A DNA stretch of 64,000 nt from JAGVGT01 sp963807225 (GCA_963807225.1 CAWEAD010000005.1:558001-622000), one strand, 5' to 3'. Counted from the first letter of the stretch, positions 26,535 to 36,386 are shown. Numbers and translations are program-made. Notes: generated by a model not told the origin, from the letters alone.

Positions 26535-27891
26535 GCTTCCTTAACCCGAAAATTCCGCCCCCGCCCTGGTTTACCAAGGCCGGGGCCCGACTGCTCCGGC
26601 GCCGACCACTTCGGCGCCGCCCCTCCCTTCGCGGTTCTGCGGCGGGCGAGGGAAGTGGAGTGCTGGGAATCTTTGCCGGCTCTCCCCCGGCGGCTTCCCG
26701 ACAGATCTGGAAAAAAAGCAGCCCCTCCGGGAAGTAACTTTTCTTGGTCAGCCATTGGGGCCAACCTTCTTTTCCACCATGCCGGTTGAAAACCGGCAGG
26801 TTGACCAGCAAGGCGGCAATTCCTTCTTTCTGGGCTCTGGTGACATTCAGCTTCAGCAAGAGGCGATCCACGCTGGCCCTGGTTTCCCGGGCAAAATTTG
26901 CCCCAGCTGTACCTTTGTCGGGAGCGGCCAGCAGATCCAGTTCGCTTTTGGCCCAAGGCAACAGGAGTAAAGACAGAAGGATATGCTCCGGCAGCCCTGC
27001 CCCTTCTGACTGAAAACGGTCCGCCACCTCCAGGTTGGCGAGCAGCTCCGTTTTCCCTTCTGCCAAAACCTCCGCGGTGTAAAAAGGGAATAGAACAGTG
27101 AATAGACCGCAGTCCAGGGCCAAACGAGCCCAACCTGCGCTGGCCCCGCTTTTCAGATCCTTGAAGAGCTCGTCCCGAATCCGGGATTCGGGACATTGCT
27201 GGAGATAATCAAGATGATCTTTGATGGCCCGCCAGGATTCCGGTTCTATGGTAAAGCCTATACGGGCGGCATGTCGGACCGCCCGCATGATCCGAACCGG
27301 ATCGCGCCTGATCCGGCGGCCGGGATTGCCGATAATCCGGATAATTCCATGATCCAGGTCGTCAACCCCGCCGACATGATCGATTACGGTAAAATTGGCG
27401 ATGTCGTAAAACAACGAGTTGATCGTCAAATCCCGACGCAGGGAGTCTTCAGCCACCGTTCCGAAGGTGTTATTCGGGGGCAAGACCTCTTCCGGACCAT
27501 CCAGGTCGTATTCGCTAAGACAACGCAGAGTCGAGACCTCGACAATCTTGTTGCCAGGAAAAAACACTTGTACCAGCCTGAAACGCTTGCCGATCACCCG
27601 ACTGTTACGGAAGATCTTTCTGATCTGTCCGGGCCGGGCATCGGTACTGATATCGAAATCCTTCGGGGTTTTGCCGAGATAAAGATCACGAACGCCGCCG
27701 CCGACCAGGTAAGCGGCAAAACCGGAATCACGCAGGCGGTACATGACCTTCAATGCTTCAAGATCGATATCCTTCCGCGAAATCGGGTGCTGGTCCCTGG
27801 GAATAATTCGGGGTGGCAGCGGCACGACCGTTGTATTCTGATGAGCAGGCTCAGACATCCTGTCTAGGGGTGGGGGTGCATTGGTTAGCAA
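26524..27891 (-). CDS. pcnB: Poly(A) polymerase I / CCA-adding-type nucleotidyltransferase
   Basis: 455 residues. Class II nucleotidyltransferase: YLVGGGVRDLYLGKTPKDFDIS holds the GG and DxD catalytic motif, followed by the RRDLTINSLFYD and GNPGRRIRRDPVRIMRAVRHAARIGF segments typical of PcnB. The extra Arg-rich C-terminal tail (EPRREGRRRSGRRRSSR) is common in PcnB and probably binds RNA. Polyadenylates mRNA decay intermediates or repairs tRNA ends. Its end overlaps bioB; the nitronate monooxygenase gene lies 59 bp upstream on the same strand. Confidence 0.92.
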   Translation of the reverse strand: MLTNAPPPLDRMSEPAHQNTTVVPLPPRIIPRDQHPISRKDIDLEALKVMYRLRDSGFAAYLVGGGVRDLYLGKTPKDFDISTDARPGQIRKIFRNSRVIGKRFRLVQVFFPGNKIVEVSTLRCLSEYDLDGPEEVLPPNNTFGTVAEDSLRRDLTINSLFYDIANFTVIDHVGGVDDLDHGIIRIIGNPGRRIRRDPVRIMRAVRHAARIGFTIEPESWRAIKDHLDYLQQCPESRIRDELFKDLKSGASAGWARLALDCGLFTVLFPFYTAEVLAEGKTELLANLEVADRFQSEGAGLPEHILLSLLLLPWAKSELDLLAAPDKGTAGANFARETRASVDRLLLKLNVTRAQKEGIAALLVNLPVFNRHGGKEGWPQWLTKKSYFPEGLLFFQICREAAGGEPAKIPSTPLPSPAAEPRREGRRRSGRRRSSRAPALVNQGGGGIFGLRKHDR

Positions 27892-27907
27892 AAATTATGA
27901 AGTTGCG

Positions 27908-27925
27908 TTCGTGGGGCCCCACGAA
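27908..27925. repeat. Perfect 18-bp palindrome between the NMO gene and pcnB
   Basis: TTCGTGGGGCCCCACGAA is a perfect inverted repeat with no spacer, in the 59-bp gap between two same-strand genes. No U-run follows on the minus strand. It could be an operator over the pcnB promoter or a Rho-independent pause hairpin. Confidence 0.6.
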
Positions 27926-27950
27926 TCAAGAGCCGTCGGAGAACATCATT

Positions 27951-28946
27951 TCAGGCCGGAGACATGACCGGCCACTTGGTATTTTCCTTGTAGACCGATT
28001 CTGCCTGACTGACAAACTGATCGAAAACCTCTTTAACCGTAAGAATGTCGTGAATTTTATAGACATTCTCACCGGAAAAAACCAGGCCGTCTTCCACATT
28101 ACCATCCCGGGCCAGATTGAGCCGCTCGGAAATACAGTAGACATGGTCACATTTTTTGAGACATTTATAAATACATTTTCTGGCTTCCAAGCCAACTCCG
28201 CCATTCTTGAGTTTCTCGACGAAGGGTGTCTTGATGGCTCGGCCGGGTAAACCAACAGGAGAACGGATCAAGACCACGTCCTCCTTTCTGGCGTTAAGCA
28301 TAGCCTGCTTAAACTTTTCCGAGACTGAACACTCCTTGGTCAGGACGAAACGGGTAGCTACCTGCACCGCGTCGGCGCCATACTTGTCCATCATCTCGCC
28401 CATCTCGTAACCGTTGGTGATGCCACCGGCGGCGATCAGCGGCACCTTCTTCACGACTTTACGAATCTCCGGGAAAATATCCCGCAACGAGCGATCGGTA
28501 CCTAGATGGCCCCCGGCTTCCTTGGCTTCAACCACAATGGCCGCCGCTCCCAGTTTTTCCGCCAGTTTGGCGAAAGCAGGCGAGGATACAATGGAAACGA
28601 TGGGAGTCTTGGTTTCCTCGCCGATTTTAAAAATATCCCGAGAAAAACCGGCACCGGTGACAATCATGTCGACTCCGGCCTCGATGGAAGCCATTACCAG
28701 TTGGTAGAAATTTTTCATGGCGAACATGATGTTCACCGCAATGATTCCCTTGGTGGCGGCCTTGGCCCTGCGGATATCGGCCTGTAGTTCTTCGACCGGG
28801 ATTGAAGAACCGCCGATGGTGCCTATGCCTCCGCACTCGGCCACCGGGATCGCAAGATCAGAGGTTGAAACCCGAATGGACATGCCACCCTGAACCAGTG
28901 GTATAGGGGCGACAAAAGGGCCAATCTGCAAAGGAGGAAGCTTCAT
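27951..28946 (-). CDS. Nitronate monooxygenase / FabK-like FMN enzyme
   Basis: 331 residues from ATG 28946 (AGGA upstream; product begins MKLPPLQIGPFVAPIPLVQG). The longer frame to 29000 adds 18 atypical residues. TIM-barrel FMN enzyme: PLVQGGMSIRVS, GGIGTIGG, EAKEAGGHLGTD (FMN phosphate) and IAAGGITNGYEM. The C-terminal tail carries ARKCIYKCLKKC, an extra Cys cluster often seen in the 2-nitropropane-dioxygenase-like proteins of anaerobes. Whether it oxidises nitronates or acts as an enoyl-ACP reductase (FabK) cannot be decided here; oxygen-dependent chemistry seems unlikely in this host. Confidence 0.85.
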   Translation of the reverse strand: MKLPPLQIGPFVAPIPLVQGGMSIRVSTSDLAIPVAECGGIGTIGGSSIPVEELQADIRRAKAATKGIIAVNIMFAMKNFYQLVMASIEAGVDMIVTGAGFSRDIFKIGEETKTPIVSIVSSPAFAKLAEKLGAAAIVVEAKEAGGHLGTDRSLRDIFPEIRKVVKKVPLIAAGGITNGYEMGEMMDKYGADAVQVATRFVLTKECSVSEKFKQAMLNARKEDVVLIRSPVGLPGRAIKTPFVEKLKNGGVGLEARKCIYKCLKKCDHVYCISERLNLARDGNVEDGLVFSGENVYKIHDILTVKEVFDQFVSQAESVYKENTKWPVMSPA

Positions 28947-29457
28947 TAGTGAAATAATCCTGTGGAGTATCCGGTTAAGGTTGCAAGAATGATGAAACAA
29001 GTTGAGATTTCAACAAAATATCATGTTCTCCAGCCGATAAGCTCAGGAGCACAGGGGAATATGACGTTTTTAACTATGTTTGTCAAGCAAACCGGGAAGC
29101 TTGAAGCCTCCAGCCAACCAATTATGCCTGGAATACGAGGCTAGCCTGGCACCAAAATCTTACCCAGTCAGATCAGGCCATGGCAACCGAATAGATGCGG
29201 TACCCCCTTGCCCGACAGGTCGTCTCGCGGCACTGATGCGGTGAGATTCCGTTGCTAAGCAAAACAAACTGAGTAACATCCGGAAGATTTTCCAGCCAGC
29301 CATTTCCACAGGCGAATTGCGGGCAGGAACTAGGCTGCGAGATCTGGTCCGTCACTACATCTTATTGACTGATCCGACAAGCTGGGGCACAATGGCAAAT
29401 TCAAGTTAAGATCGATCGGTCGGCCGCTTTCCTGAAAAACTTGGTAAAAATTTTGAT
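28947..29457. other. 511-bp intergenic region, no confident gene
   Basis: Between divergently oriented genes. The only open frame of note is a 60-residue minus-strand frame at 29173-29355 with a GTG start, a Cys-rich centre (QCRETTCRARGYRIYS) and no convincing ribosome binding site or homology that I recognise. No tRNA cloverleaf or long repeat was seen. Promoters for both flanking genes presumably lie here. Confidence 0.5.
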
Positions 29458-30033
29458 ATGAAAATTGCTCCCGGAGAAATAGGCTTCGATATCGACGGCG
29501 TGGTTGCCGATACCATGGAAGCCTTCATCAGGCTGGCGGCTCGGGATTTTGCAATCCTGGTCCGGCCGGAACAGATAACCGACTTCATGGTTGAAGAGTG
29601 TCTCGACATGGATCCGCAGGTGGTCGAGATCATTTTTAACCGTTTGATGAAATCGCCACTGGAAGAGGGGCTGCAGCCAATTTCCGATGCCCTCCCGGTC
29701 CTGCAGTTCCTGGCCGAGCAGGCTCCGCTATCCTTTATCACCGCCCGTCCCGATCCGGCCCCGATAGCTGCCTGGCTGGAAAAGCATCTAGGCCGTCGGG
29801 TATTCTCCCAGGCTCGACTGGTGGCCACCGGTGACCATGACGGCAAGGTAGCCTTCATTAGAGAGCTTGGTCTGCGCTACTTTATTGATGATCGTCCCCA
29901 GACTTGCCGGCAATTAGCCGCGGAAACCGACATCACCCCGATAGTTTTCAGCCAACCCTGGAATCGTGGGCGGCATTCCCTTGCCTCGGTTGAAAACTGG
30001 ATAGAAGTCAGGCAACTCTGCCTGGCTTCTTAA
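29458..30033 (+). CDS. HAD-superfamily hydrolase, 5'-nucleotidase (NT5C)-like
   Basis: 191 residues. HAD motif I GFDIDGVVADTM (nucleophile Asp and acid/base Asp), motif II SFITARPD, motif III lysine in GDHDGKVAFIREL and motif IV YFIDDRP. A small helical cap sits between motifs I and II. Similar short HADs act as 5'(3')-deoxyribonucleotidases or related phosphatases. It is followed 19 bp later by the Nudix gene, probably co-transcribed; both would act on nucleotides. Confidence 0.82.
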   Translation: MKIAPGEIGFDIDGVVADTMEAFIRLAARDFAILVRPEQITDFMVEECLDMDPQVVEIIFNRLMKSPLEEGLQPISDALPVLQFLAEQAPLSFITARPDPAPIAAWLEKHLGRRVFSQARLVATGDHDGKVAFIRELGLRYFIDDRPQTCRQLAAETDITPIVFSQPWNRGRHSLASVENWIEVRQLCLAS

Positions 30034-30052
30034 CCTGCACCCGAGGGCGAAA

Positions 30053-30505
30053 ATGAATTGTCCGAAATGCGGGCATAAACTGCAAGATTTCCGTAACCCC
30101 CTACCGACTGTTGATGTTATAATTGAAACCATGAACGGCATAGTTCTGATCAGGCGCCGCAATCCGCCACCGGGTTGGGCCTTGCCCGGGGGCTTTGTCG
30201 ACTATGGCGAAACCCTGGAAGAGGCGGCCCGGCGTGAGGCTTTTGAGGAAACAGGCCTGCGGGTTCATTTATTAAGGCAACTGCACTCTTATTCACGGCC
30301 GGACCGTGACCCGCGTTTTCACACTATTTCCACAGTTTTTCTGGCCACCGCTGAGGGGCTCCCGACTGGCGGTGATGACGCGACCGAAGCACGAATCTTC
30401 ACCGAGGAAAACTTGCCGCCTCTGGCCTTCGATCACCGAGAGATAATTAATGACTACTACCGCACAAAAAGATCAGGCGACCAAGGCCCGGATCCTATTA
30501 GTTGA
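30053..30505 (+). CDS. Nudix hydrolase with N-terminal zinc ribbon
   Basis: 150 residues. N-terminal CPKCG knuckle, then a complete Nudix box (GFVDYGETLEEAARREAFEE followed by TGL) that binds Mg2+ and hydrolyses nucleoside diphosphate derivatives. The substrate is not predictable, although zinc-ribbon Nudix proteins include ADP-ribose and NADH pyrophosphatase relatives. Its 3' end overlaps the response regulator-cyclase gene by 56 bp. Confidence 0.88.
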   Translation: MNCPKCGHKLQDFRNPLPTVDVIIETMNGIVLIRRRNPPPGWALPGGFVDYGETLEEAARREAFEETGLRVHLLRQLHSYSRPDRDPRFHTISTVFLATAEGLPTGGDDATEARIFTEENLPPLAFDHREIINDYYRTKRSGDQGPDPIS

Positions 30506-31376
30506 CGACGACCAATTGGTTCTGGAACTTCTCGGCTTGTCTATCGATTCATTTGGCTTTGAACCAGTCATGGCCCATAACGGTAAAGAAGCCCTGACAT
30601 ACCTAGAGAAACAGGAATTCGAGATTGTCATCACCGACATGATGATGCCGGAGATGGACGGGATGCAGCTCCTGGCCCAAGTCAATAAAAAATACCCGAA
30701 AACCGATGTGATCGTGGTCACCGGCTACACAGGTACTTTCAGTTACATGGACGTAATCCGCGCCGGAGCCAGCGATTTTATCTCCAAGCCCTTCAATTCG
30801 GACGAATTGGAAGCTAAAATCAACCGTATCCTCCGAGAGCACCAGCTGATCCGCAAACTGGAACATCTATCCAATTGCGATCACCTGACCGAATTGTATA
30901 ACCGGCGCTATTTCGATCAGAAAATCATGGAAGAAGCCCACCGAGCTAACCGGCAAAACTACCCGCTCTACCTGATCATGCTGGACGTCGATAACTTCAA
31001 GGCATACAACGACCAATACGGACATCAGCGTGGCGACCAAGTGCTGATCAGTATCGCCGATATCCTGCGCAAATGCACCAGATCCGACGTGGACTTGTTG
31101 TTCAGGCACGGCGGCGACGAATTTTCCGTCATCACGCCGCATATTACCAGAGAGCAGGTAACCGGGGTCGGCGAACGCATCATCAAATCTTTCACCGAAG
31201 GCGCTTTTGAGAATACCGGTCTCAGCCTGGGCATCGCCAAATTCATTCGCACCGAAAGCTCCTGGGCCCACAACATCCACAACCTGGTGGCCCGTGCCGA
31301 CCAGGCGCTATATCGGGCCAAAGCCCACGGCCGTAATCAGATGATCTTTGCCCCCGAAACAGCACCTGCCGACTAG
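30450..31376 (+). CDS. Response regulator with diguanylate cyclase (REC-GGDEF, PleD-like)
   Basis: 308 residues. REC domain (~14-125): acidic pair LLVDDDQ, phospho-acceptor in VITDMMMPEMDG, and the lysine of ISKPFN. GGDEF domain (~150-300): DVDNFKAYND, active-site GGDEF (RHGGDEFSV). The linker is a single helix, as in PleD/WspR, so phosphorylation would dimerise and activate the cyclase. It lacks an adjacent kinase and overlaps the Nudix gene by 56 bp, with a start that has no strong ribosome binding site, suggesting translational coupling. Confidence 0.92.
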   Translation: MTTTAQKDQATKARILLVDDDQLVLELLGLSIDSFGFEPVMAHNGKEALTYLEKQEFEIVITDMMMPEMDGMQLLAQVNKKYPKTDVIVVTGYTGTFSYMDVIRAGASDFISKPFNSDELEAKINRILREHQLIRKLEHLSNCDHLTELYNRRYFDQKIMEEAHRANRQNYPLYLIMLDVDNFKAYNDQYGHQRGDQVLISIADILRKCTRSDVDLLFRHGGDEFSVITPHITREQVTGVGERIIKSFTEGAFENTGLSLGIAKFIRTESSWAHNIHNLVARADQALYRAKAHGRNQMIFAPETAPAD

Positions 31377-31555
31377 GTCGGTCTTCAGAAGACCTTACAT
31401 CCCTAACCTTTACAAACTACGATTAAATTTCCCCACCCGACTTAATCTTCTCATTCCCTCATCTACCCAGTCTTTTTTTCAAGAAAATATTGTTTTTGCT
31501 CGGTCTCTCTGGTATATAAACCGCTTTCTATTAAAAGGAAGGAGGAATCAACTTA

Positions 31556-33274
31556 ATGGCAACCACCAAAAGCACAACCGCAACCACAACCACCGCAGGG
31601 GACATGGGGTCCTTTGCACAACTCTTCGAAGACAGCCAGGTAAAAGTGGCTGATGTCGGCGAAGTCGTCATTGGCACTGTCATCGGTTTGACCCGCGATC
31701 AGGCCATCATCGACATCGGGGACAAATCGGAAAGCACCATTCCCCTGTCCGAATTCAAAGTGGATGGGGAATTAAGCGACGTAAAAGTCGGCGATACTTT
31801 CGACGTTTTTGTCGAAAAGCGTGAAGCCGAAGGCGGCATCAGGCTCTCCCGAGAGAAGGCTATCGGCATCAAAGTCTGGGAAGAAATCGCCAAAATTCAG
31901 GAAGAGAACGGCACCATTCAGGGTCGGATCGACAGCCGCGTCAAGGGCGGACTTTCGGTCGACATCGGCGTCCCCGCCTTCCTGCCCTATTCTCAGATCG
32001 ACCTGCGCCCCGTCAAGGACATGGACAGCCTGATCGGCAAGACCTTTGACTTCCGGGTACTCAAATATAATCGCAAAAGAAACAACGTCGTCATCTCCCG
32101 CAGGGCCATCCTGGAAGAGGAACGTAACAAGCTCCGGGCCGAAATGCGTTCCACCCTGGAAGAAGGGTCCGTGGTCAAGGGATCGATCACCAATATCACT
32201 GATTACGGTATCTTTATCGACCTGGGCGGCATGGACGGTCTGTGTCATATAACCGACCTTTCCTGGGGCCGGGTTTCCCATCCATCCAAACTCTTCAAGG
32301 TCGGCGACGAAATCGAAGTCAAGGTTCTCAAATACGACCGGGAAACCGACAAGGTTTCTCTGGGTGTCAAGCAGCTCAAGGAAGATCCCTGGAAATCGGT
32401 TCAGGACCGTTACCCTGTGGGCACCAAGACTATCGGCACCGTGGTCAGCACCACCGATTACGGCGTCTTCGCCGAACTGGAGGAGGGGGTCGAAGGCTTG
32501 ATCCATATCTCCGAAATGTCCTGGTCGAAAAAGACCCGTCATCCCTCCAAAATCCTCGACATCGGCGATCAGGTTGAAGTTCAGATCCTCAACATCGATG
32601 CCGCCGCCAAACGGATTTCCCTGGGCATGAAGCAATTGCAGCCTAACCCGTGGGATCTGGTTTCCGAGAACTACCCGGTGGGCTCGATTATCGAAGGAAA
32701 AATCAAGAACATCACCGATTTCGGCATCTTTATCGGGATCGAGGAAGGCATCGACGGCCTGATCCACGTTTCCGATCTGTCCTGGACCGAGCGCATCAAA
32801 CATCCGTCTGAGAAATACAGCAAGGGTGAAACGATTCAGGCTGTAGTCCTTAAGATCGATCGGGAAAATGAACGCTTCTCGCTGGGCATCAAGCAGCTGG
32901 AGCCGGATCCCTGGTTGGCTGCGGTGGAAAAGTACCCGCTCGGTTCCAAGGTGGAAGGAAAAATCACTAATGTCACCGACTTCGGCATCTTCGTTGAACT
33001 GGAAGAGGGCATTGAAGGTTTGATCCACGTTTCGGAAATCAGCAAGGATAAGGTGGAAACCCCGGTCGGTCTTTACAACGTCGGCGATACCATCGAGACC
33101 AAGGTGATCAATGTCTCGGCCAAGGACCGGAAGATCGGACTTTCCATCAAGGCCCTGACCGATGATTCCGCGGCCGGCAGCTATGCCGACTACCAGAAGA
33201 AAGAAGCCAGTACTTCACCGACTACCCTTGGCGACCTGCTGAAAGAAGCGGCGGAGGGTGAAGCCAAGGAGTAA
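31556..33274 (+). CDS. rpsA: Ribosomal protein S1
   Basis: 572 residues with six S1/OB RNA-binding repeats. The last four are canonical (ITDYGIFIDLGGMDGLCHIT, TTDYGVFAELEEGVEGLIHI, ITDFGIFIGIEEGIDGLIHV, VTDFGIFVELEEGIEGLIHV), while the first two are divergent ribosome-binding repeats. The N-terminus is a low-complexity Thr stretch (MATTKSTTATTTTAG). Strong AAGGAAGGAGG ribosome binding site. It brings mRNA to the 30S subunit. Followed by sppA (15 bp) and an IHF gene, a typical proteobacterial neighbourhood. Confidence 0.96.
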   Translation: MATTKSTTATTTTAGDMGSFAQLFEDSQVKVADVGEVVIGTVIGLTRDQAIIDIGDKSESTIPLSEFKVDGELSDVKVGDTFDVFVEKREAEGGIRLSREKAIGIKVWEEIAKIQEENGTIQGRIDSRVKGGLSVDIGVPAFLPYSQIDLRPVKDMDSLIGKTFDFRVLKYNRKRNNVVISRRAILEEERNKLRAEMRSTLEEGSVVKGSITNITDYGIFIDLGGMDGLCHITDLSWGRVSHPSKLFKVGDEIEVKVLKYDRETDKVSLGVKQLKEDPWKSVQDRYPVGTKTIGTVVSTTDYGVFAELEEGVEGLIHISEMSWSKKTRHPSKILDIGDQVEVQILNIDAAAKRISLGMKQLQPNPWDLVSENYPVGSIIEGKIKNITDFGIFIGIEEGIDGLIHVSDLSWTERIKHPSEKYSKGETIQAVVLKIDRENERFSLGIKQLEPDPWLAAVEKYPLGSKVEGKITNVTDFGIFVELEEGIEGLIHVSEISKDKVETPVGLYNVGDTIETKVINVSAKDRKIGLSIKALTDDSAAGSYADYQKKEASTSPTTLGDLLKEAAEGEAKE

Positions 33275-33289
33275 TCCGGCTTCCGTCCG

Positions 33290-34220
33290 ATGATGCGTAT
33301 TGCCGAGGCATTCCGCGGTAAACACCCGGTAATTCTGGGGTTTATAATCCTGATCGGGGTATTCCTCTGCTCCTGGCTGAGCCTATCAATTTACCTGTCC
33401 CTGTTTCCCGGTAACGGGCAGGGACAGGTAATTTTCTCCTCGACTTCGGGCAAAATCGGAGTCGTCGAGATAAAGGGCGTCATAACCTCGGCGGAAAAAA
33501 CCATTCGGGAACTGACAGATTTTCGCCAGAACCGGCATATTCGCGCGATTGTTCTCAGAATTGACAGCCCAGGAGGCGCAGTCGGCGCCTCCCAGGAAAT
33601 ATACGAGGAAGTAAAGAGGACCAACTCCGTTAAACCGGTGGTGGCCTCATTCGGTTCGGTGGCTGCTTCCGGGGGATACTACGCCGCCTTGGGAGCCCGC
33701 AAAATCATCACCAGCCCGGGTACCATGACCGGTAGCATCGGCGTGATCATCAAGCTCCCCAACTTGACTGGATATTTTTGACAAGATCGGTTATCGCTCC
33801 GAAACTGTTAAGAGTGGCAAGCTTAAGGATATCGGGGCCGTTAACCGGCCCATGACCATCGAAGAACGCGCCCTGCTGCAGGATATTATTGATAACGTCC
33901 ATCGCCAGTTTATCGATGCCGTGGCGCAAAGCCGAAAGCTTCCAATAGAGCAAGTGCTGAAATTGGCTGACGGCCGTATATTCTCCGGTGAGCAGGCGTT
34001 GAAAGCTGGATTGGTTGACCAGTTCGGCAATTTCACCGATGCCGTAACCCTGGCTGCGCGCCTGGCTGGCATGAAAGATGAGCAACCACCGCTGGATTAT
34101 CCGCGCGAAGGGAATTTCTCCCTGTTGCGTCTGTTGATGGGTGAATCGGCTGAAAGCCGGTTGCAGGGTCTGACTTCGTTATCTCCGACCCTGGCCTACG
34201 AACTGAATTTCAAACCATAA
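33290..34220 (+). pseudogene. sppA: Signal peptide peptidase SppA (short form), interrupted by a 1-nt frameshift
   Basis: Membrane serine protease that clears signal peptides. The first frame (33290-33781, 163 aa) has a TM anchor ~16-38, IDSPGGAVGAS, and the nucleophile region SFGSVAASGGYYAA, and ends GSIGVIIKLPNLTGYF-stop. The downstream frame continues FDKIGYRSETVKSGKLKDIG (catalytic Lys) to 34220. The switch is at TATTTTTGAC near 33775: four T instead of five restores one ~310-residue protein with family-typical spacing. Error or a recent mutation is likely, because all catalytic parts survive. Confidence 0.85.
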
Positions 34221-34274
34221 TAATCTGCCGGACAGGTTCCACCACCGGAACTGAACCAAGAGGAAAGGCTAGCC

Positions 34275-34559
34275 ATGCTGAAAAAGGATCTGATCGACAA
34301 AGTAACCAGCCAAATGGAGGGTTACCTTAAAAAGGACATCGCCACCGCAGTGGATATCATTCTGGAATCCATCGTCGAAGCCCTTATCCAGGGACAGCGG
34401 GTGGAGATCCGGGGCTTTGGCAGTTTCAGTGTCCGCAAGCGTAAAGCCAGAAGTACCAAGAATCCCAAAACTGGTGAAATCATGAACATTCCGGAGCGCC
34501 GGACCCTTCATTTCACCATGAGCAAATCCCTGAAAGATCCGTTGGCCGGCAAGAAATAA
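34275..34559 (+). CDS. Integration host factor / HU-family DNA-binding protein
   Basis: 94 residues. It begins MLKKDLIDKVTSQMEGYLKK and contains the RGFGSFSVRKRKARSTKNPK beta-arm region and the PKTGE/IPERRTLHF tail, closer to IHF-beta (Hip) than HU. Bends DNA in recombination, replication and sigma-54 promoters. Strong AGAGGAAAGG leader. It follows sppA, as ihfB commonly follows rpsA in proteobacteria. Confidence 0.92.
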   Translation: MLKKDLIDKVTSQMEGYLKKDIATAVDIILESIVEALIQGQRVEIRGFGSFSVRKRKARSTKNPKTGEIMNIPERRTLHFTMSKSLKDPLAGKK

Positions 34560-34623
34560 CCGGTCAACGTCTTTACTTCAGCTTGGTTTGCAGACTCACC
34601 AGGATCCCATCATCCAACACATC

Positions 34624-35247
34624 TCAGAAAAAATCTCCGGTATCGCCTTTACCCTGTCTGATTATCTCGATTTCATCATTCAACATTGAGACCACGGTGG
34701 ACGGCGCCGGGTAGACTTGGCCCCCGTCAATAATAACATCCAACTGATTGCCAAGGCGTTCCTGAATCTCGAACAGTTCGGAAAGGAAATGATCCTTATC
34801 TACCGTTGCGGCACTGGTCGTCAGAATGGGATTGCCCAGTTCATTAATCAGAACCCGGCAAATTTCGTTGTCCGGTACCCTGATACCCACGGTTTTTTGT
34901 TTGGTGACCAGAATTTTTGGGACTATCTTAAGAGTCGGTAAAATAAAGGTATAAGCCCCCGGCAACTTTTTCTTCATCAGGCGATAGACCGTATTGGAGA
35001 CATGACAATACTGGCTGAGATCCTTGAGATCGGCGCACATGAAGCTGAAGGGCTTGTCCTTCGGACGCTGCTTGATCTGATAAATACGCTTTACCGCCTT
35101 CTGGTTGAAAATATCGCAACCAATCCCGTAGCCGGTGTCGGTGGGATAACAGATTATCGCGCCCTGGCGCAACATTTCAGCCACCTGCCGGATCAGGCGC
35201 GGCTGCGGGTTATCCGGGTTAATCGATATCATCTGGGCTTGGCTCAT
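34624..35247 (-). CDS. YciO/TsaC-family threonylcarbamoyl-AMP synthase-like protein
   Basis: 207 residues from ATG 35247; a TTG 21 bp upstream is possible. Sua5/YciO/YrdC fold: GAIICYPTDTGYGIGCDIFN (nucleotide and threonine site), KQRPKDKPFSFMC, and the KTVGIRVPDN and PSTVVSM strands. Its length and the KxR-SxN-like residues fit YciO more than TsaC; YciO has weak or no t6A activity in E. coli. Monocistronic, divergent from the ppx-like gene. Confidence 0.85.
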   Translation of the reverse strand: MSQAQMISINPDNPQPRLIRQVAEMLRQGAIICYPTDTGYGIGCDIFNQKAVKRIYQIKQRPKDKPFSFMCADLKDLSQYCHVSNTVYRLMKKKLPGAYTFILPTLKIVPKILVTKQKTVGIRVPDNEICRVLINELGNPILTTSAATVDKDHFLSELFEIQERLGNQLDVIIDGGQVYPAPSTVVSMLNDEIEIIRQGKGDTGDFF

Positions 35248-35362
35248 AATCTTTAAACCATCCTCCAAGGGCTTGGACCATTATTATTTCTTGATACTTG
35301 AAACGCCGGACGACCGGCAAAACCCGAACCGTAATTTTATTACATCCACCCCCTTGTAAGCA

Positions 35363-36290
35363 ATGGATAATGGTTCCCCACCAGTAGCAGCCATCGATCT
35401 TGGCAGCAACAGTTTCCGACTCTTGATTGGGCGCGCCTCTACCTCCGTCGACCACCGCCCCCTCACCTTGACCCGCCGAAGAGCTTCAGTAAGTCTGGCC
35501 CGGAGCTTAAACGATTCCATGGAGCTTGCCCCGCAGACCATGGTTGCGGCACTTGAGTCCCTGCGGGAATTTCGCCGGGTAATGAGCGAACTTACCGTCG
35601 GTCGCTGTCGCTGCTGCGGCACCGCTGTTCTGAGACAAGCCGCCAACCGCATGATTTTTCTGGAAGCAGCCGAGTCCATACTCGAAACCAAAATCGAGGT
35701 TCTCACACCGAAAAAAGAGGCGGAACTTGGTTGCCAAGGAGTTCTAGCCGCACTGGCCGAGGCGTCTCCGTAACCCATGCCTGATCGTCGATGTCGGTGG
35801 CGGCAGCACCGAATTGAGTTATATCGATAAGTTTTGGTCGTCAAATGCGTCGACTTCCCTGCCGTTTGGGGCTGCAACCCTCGCCGCCAGAGGATTGACT
35901 GAAAAGATTAGTCTGCTCAATCGCCTGAGAATCGCCATCGGCGAGATCGTCCCTCACGGGCTGCCTGACCCGGCCCCGACCTTGGTGGCAACCGGCGGCA
36001 CCGCATCAATTCTGGCGGCACTCGCCCAAAGTTTGGATCATTATGCGCCCGACCTGATCCAGGGATTCCATCTGATCGGGTCTGAAATTCCGGGTCTGGC
36101 GGCCAGACTCAGGGGGCAGCTGACCACCGGCCAAAACCTGCCGAAAATAGCCCGGGGCCGGGAAGATATTCTCTCGTTCGGTCTGGAAATATATCAAGAG
36201 ATTCTTGCAACAATTGGTGGTGAAGGTATGATAATCAGCGATGCCGGTTTACTCGAAGGCATTCTGCTCAGTCTGCTCGAAACCGCATAA
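35363..36290 (+). pseudogene. Exopolyphosphatase / GppA phosphatase (ppx-gppA family), interrupted by a frameshift
   Basis: ASKHA-fold phosphatase of polyphosphate or pppGpp. The first frame (35363-35773) has AAIDLGSNSFRLLIG and ends LAALAEASP-stop. The second frame, which I read from about 35768, gives RNPCLIVDVGGGSTELSYID, the second phosphate loop, then VATGGTASILAALAQ and the C-terminus at 36290. Removing one C from CTCCG near 35768 joins them into a ~308-residue protein, the usual length of the short form. Both active-site loops are intact, so this may be error rather than decay. It lies 96 bp upstream of guaB. Confidence 0.85.
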
Positions 36291-36386
36291 GCAATTGTGC
36301 AACTTCGCCATTACTCATTGACTTGGATATAAGCAGGAAAGCAAGACACCGTACACTCTCATCCTGAATTCTCTTGGAGAAAATTT

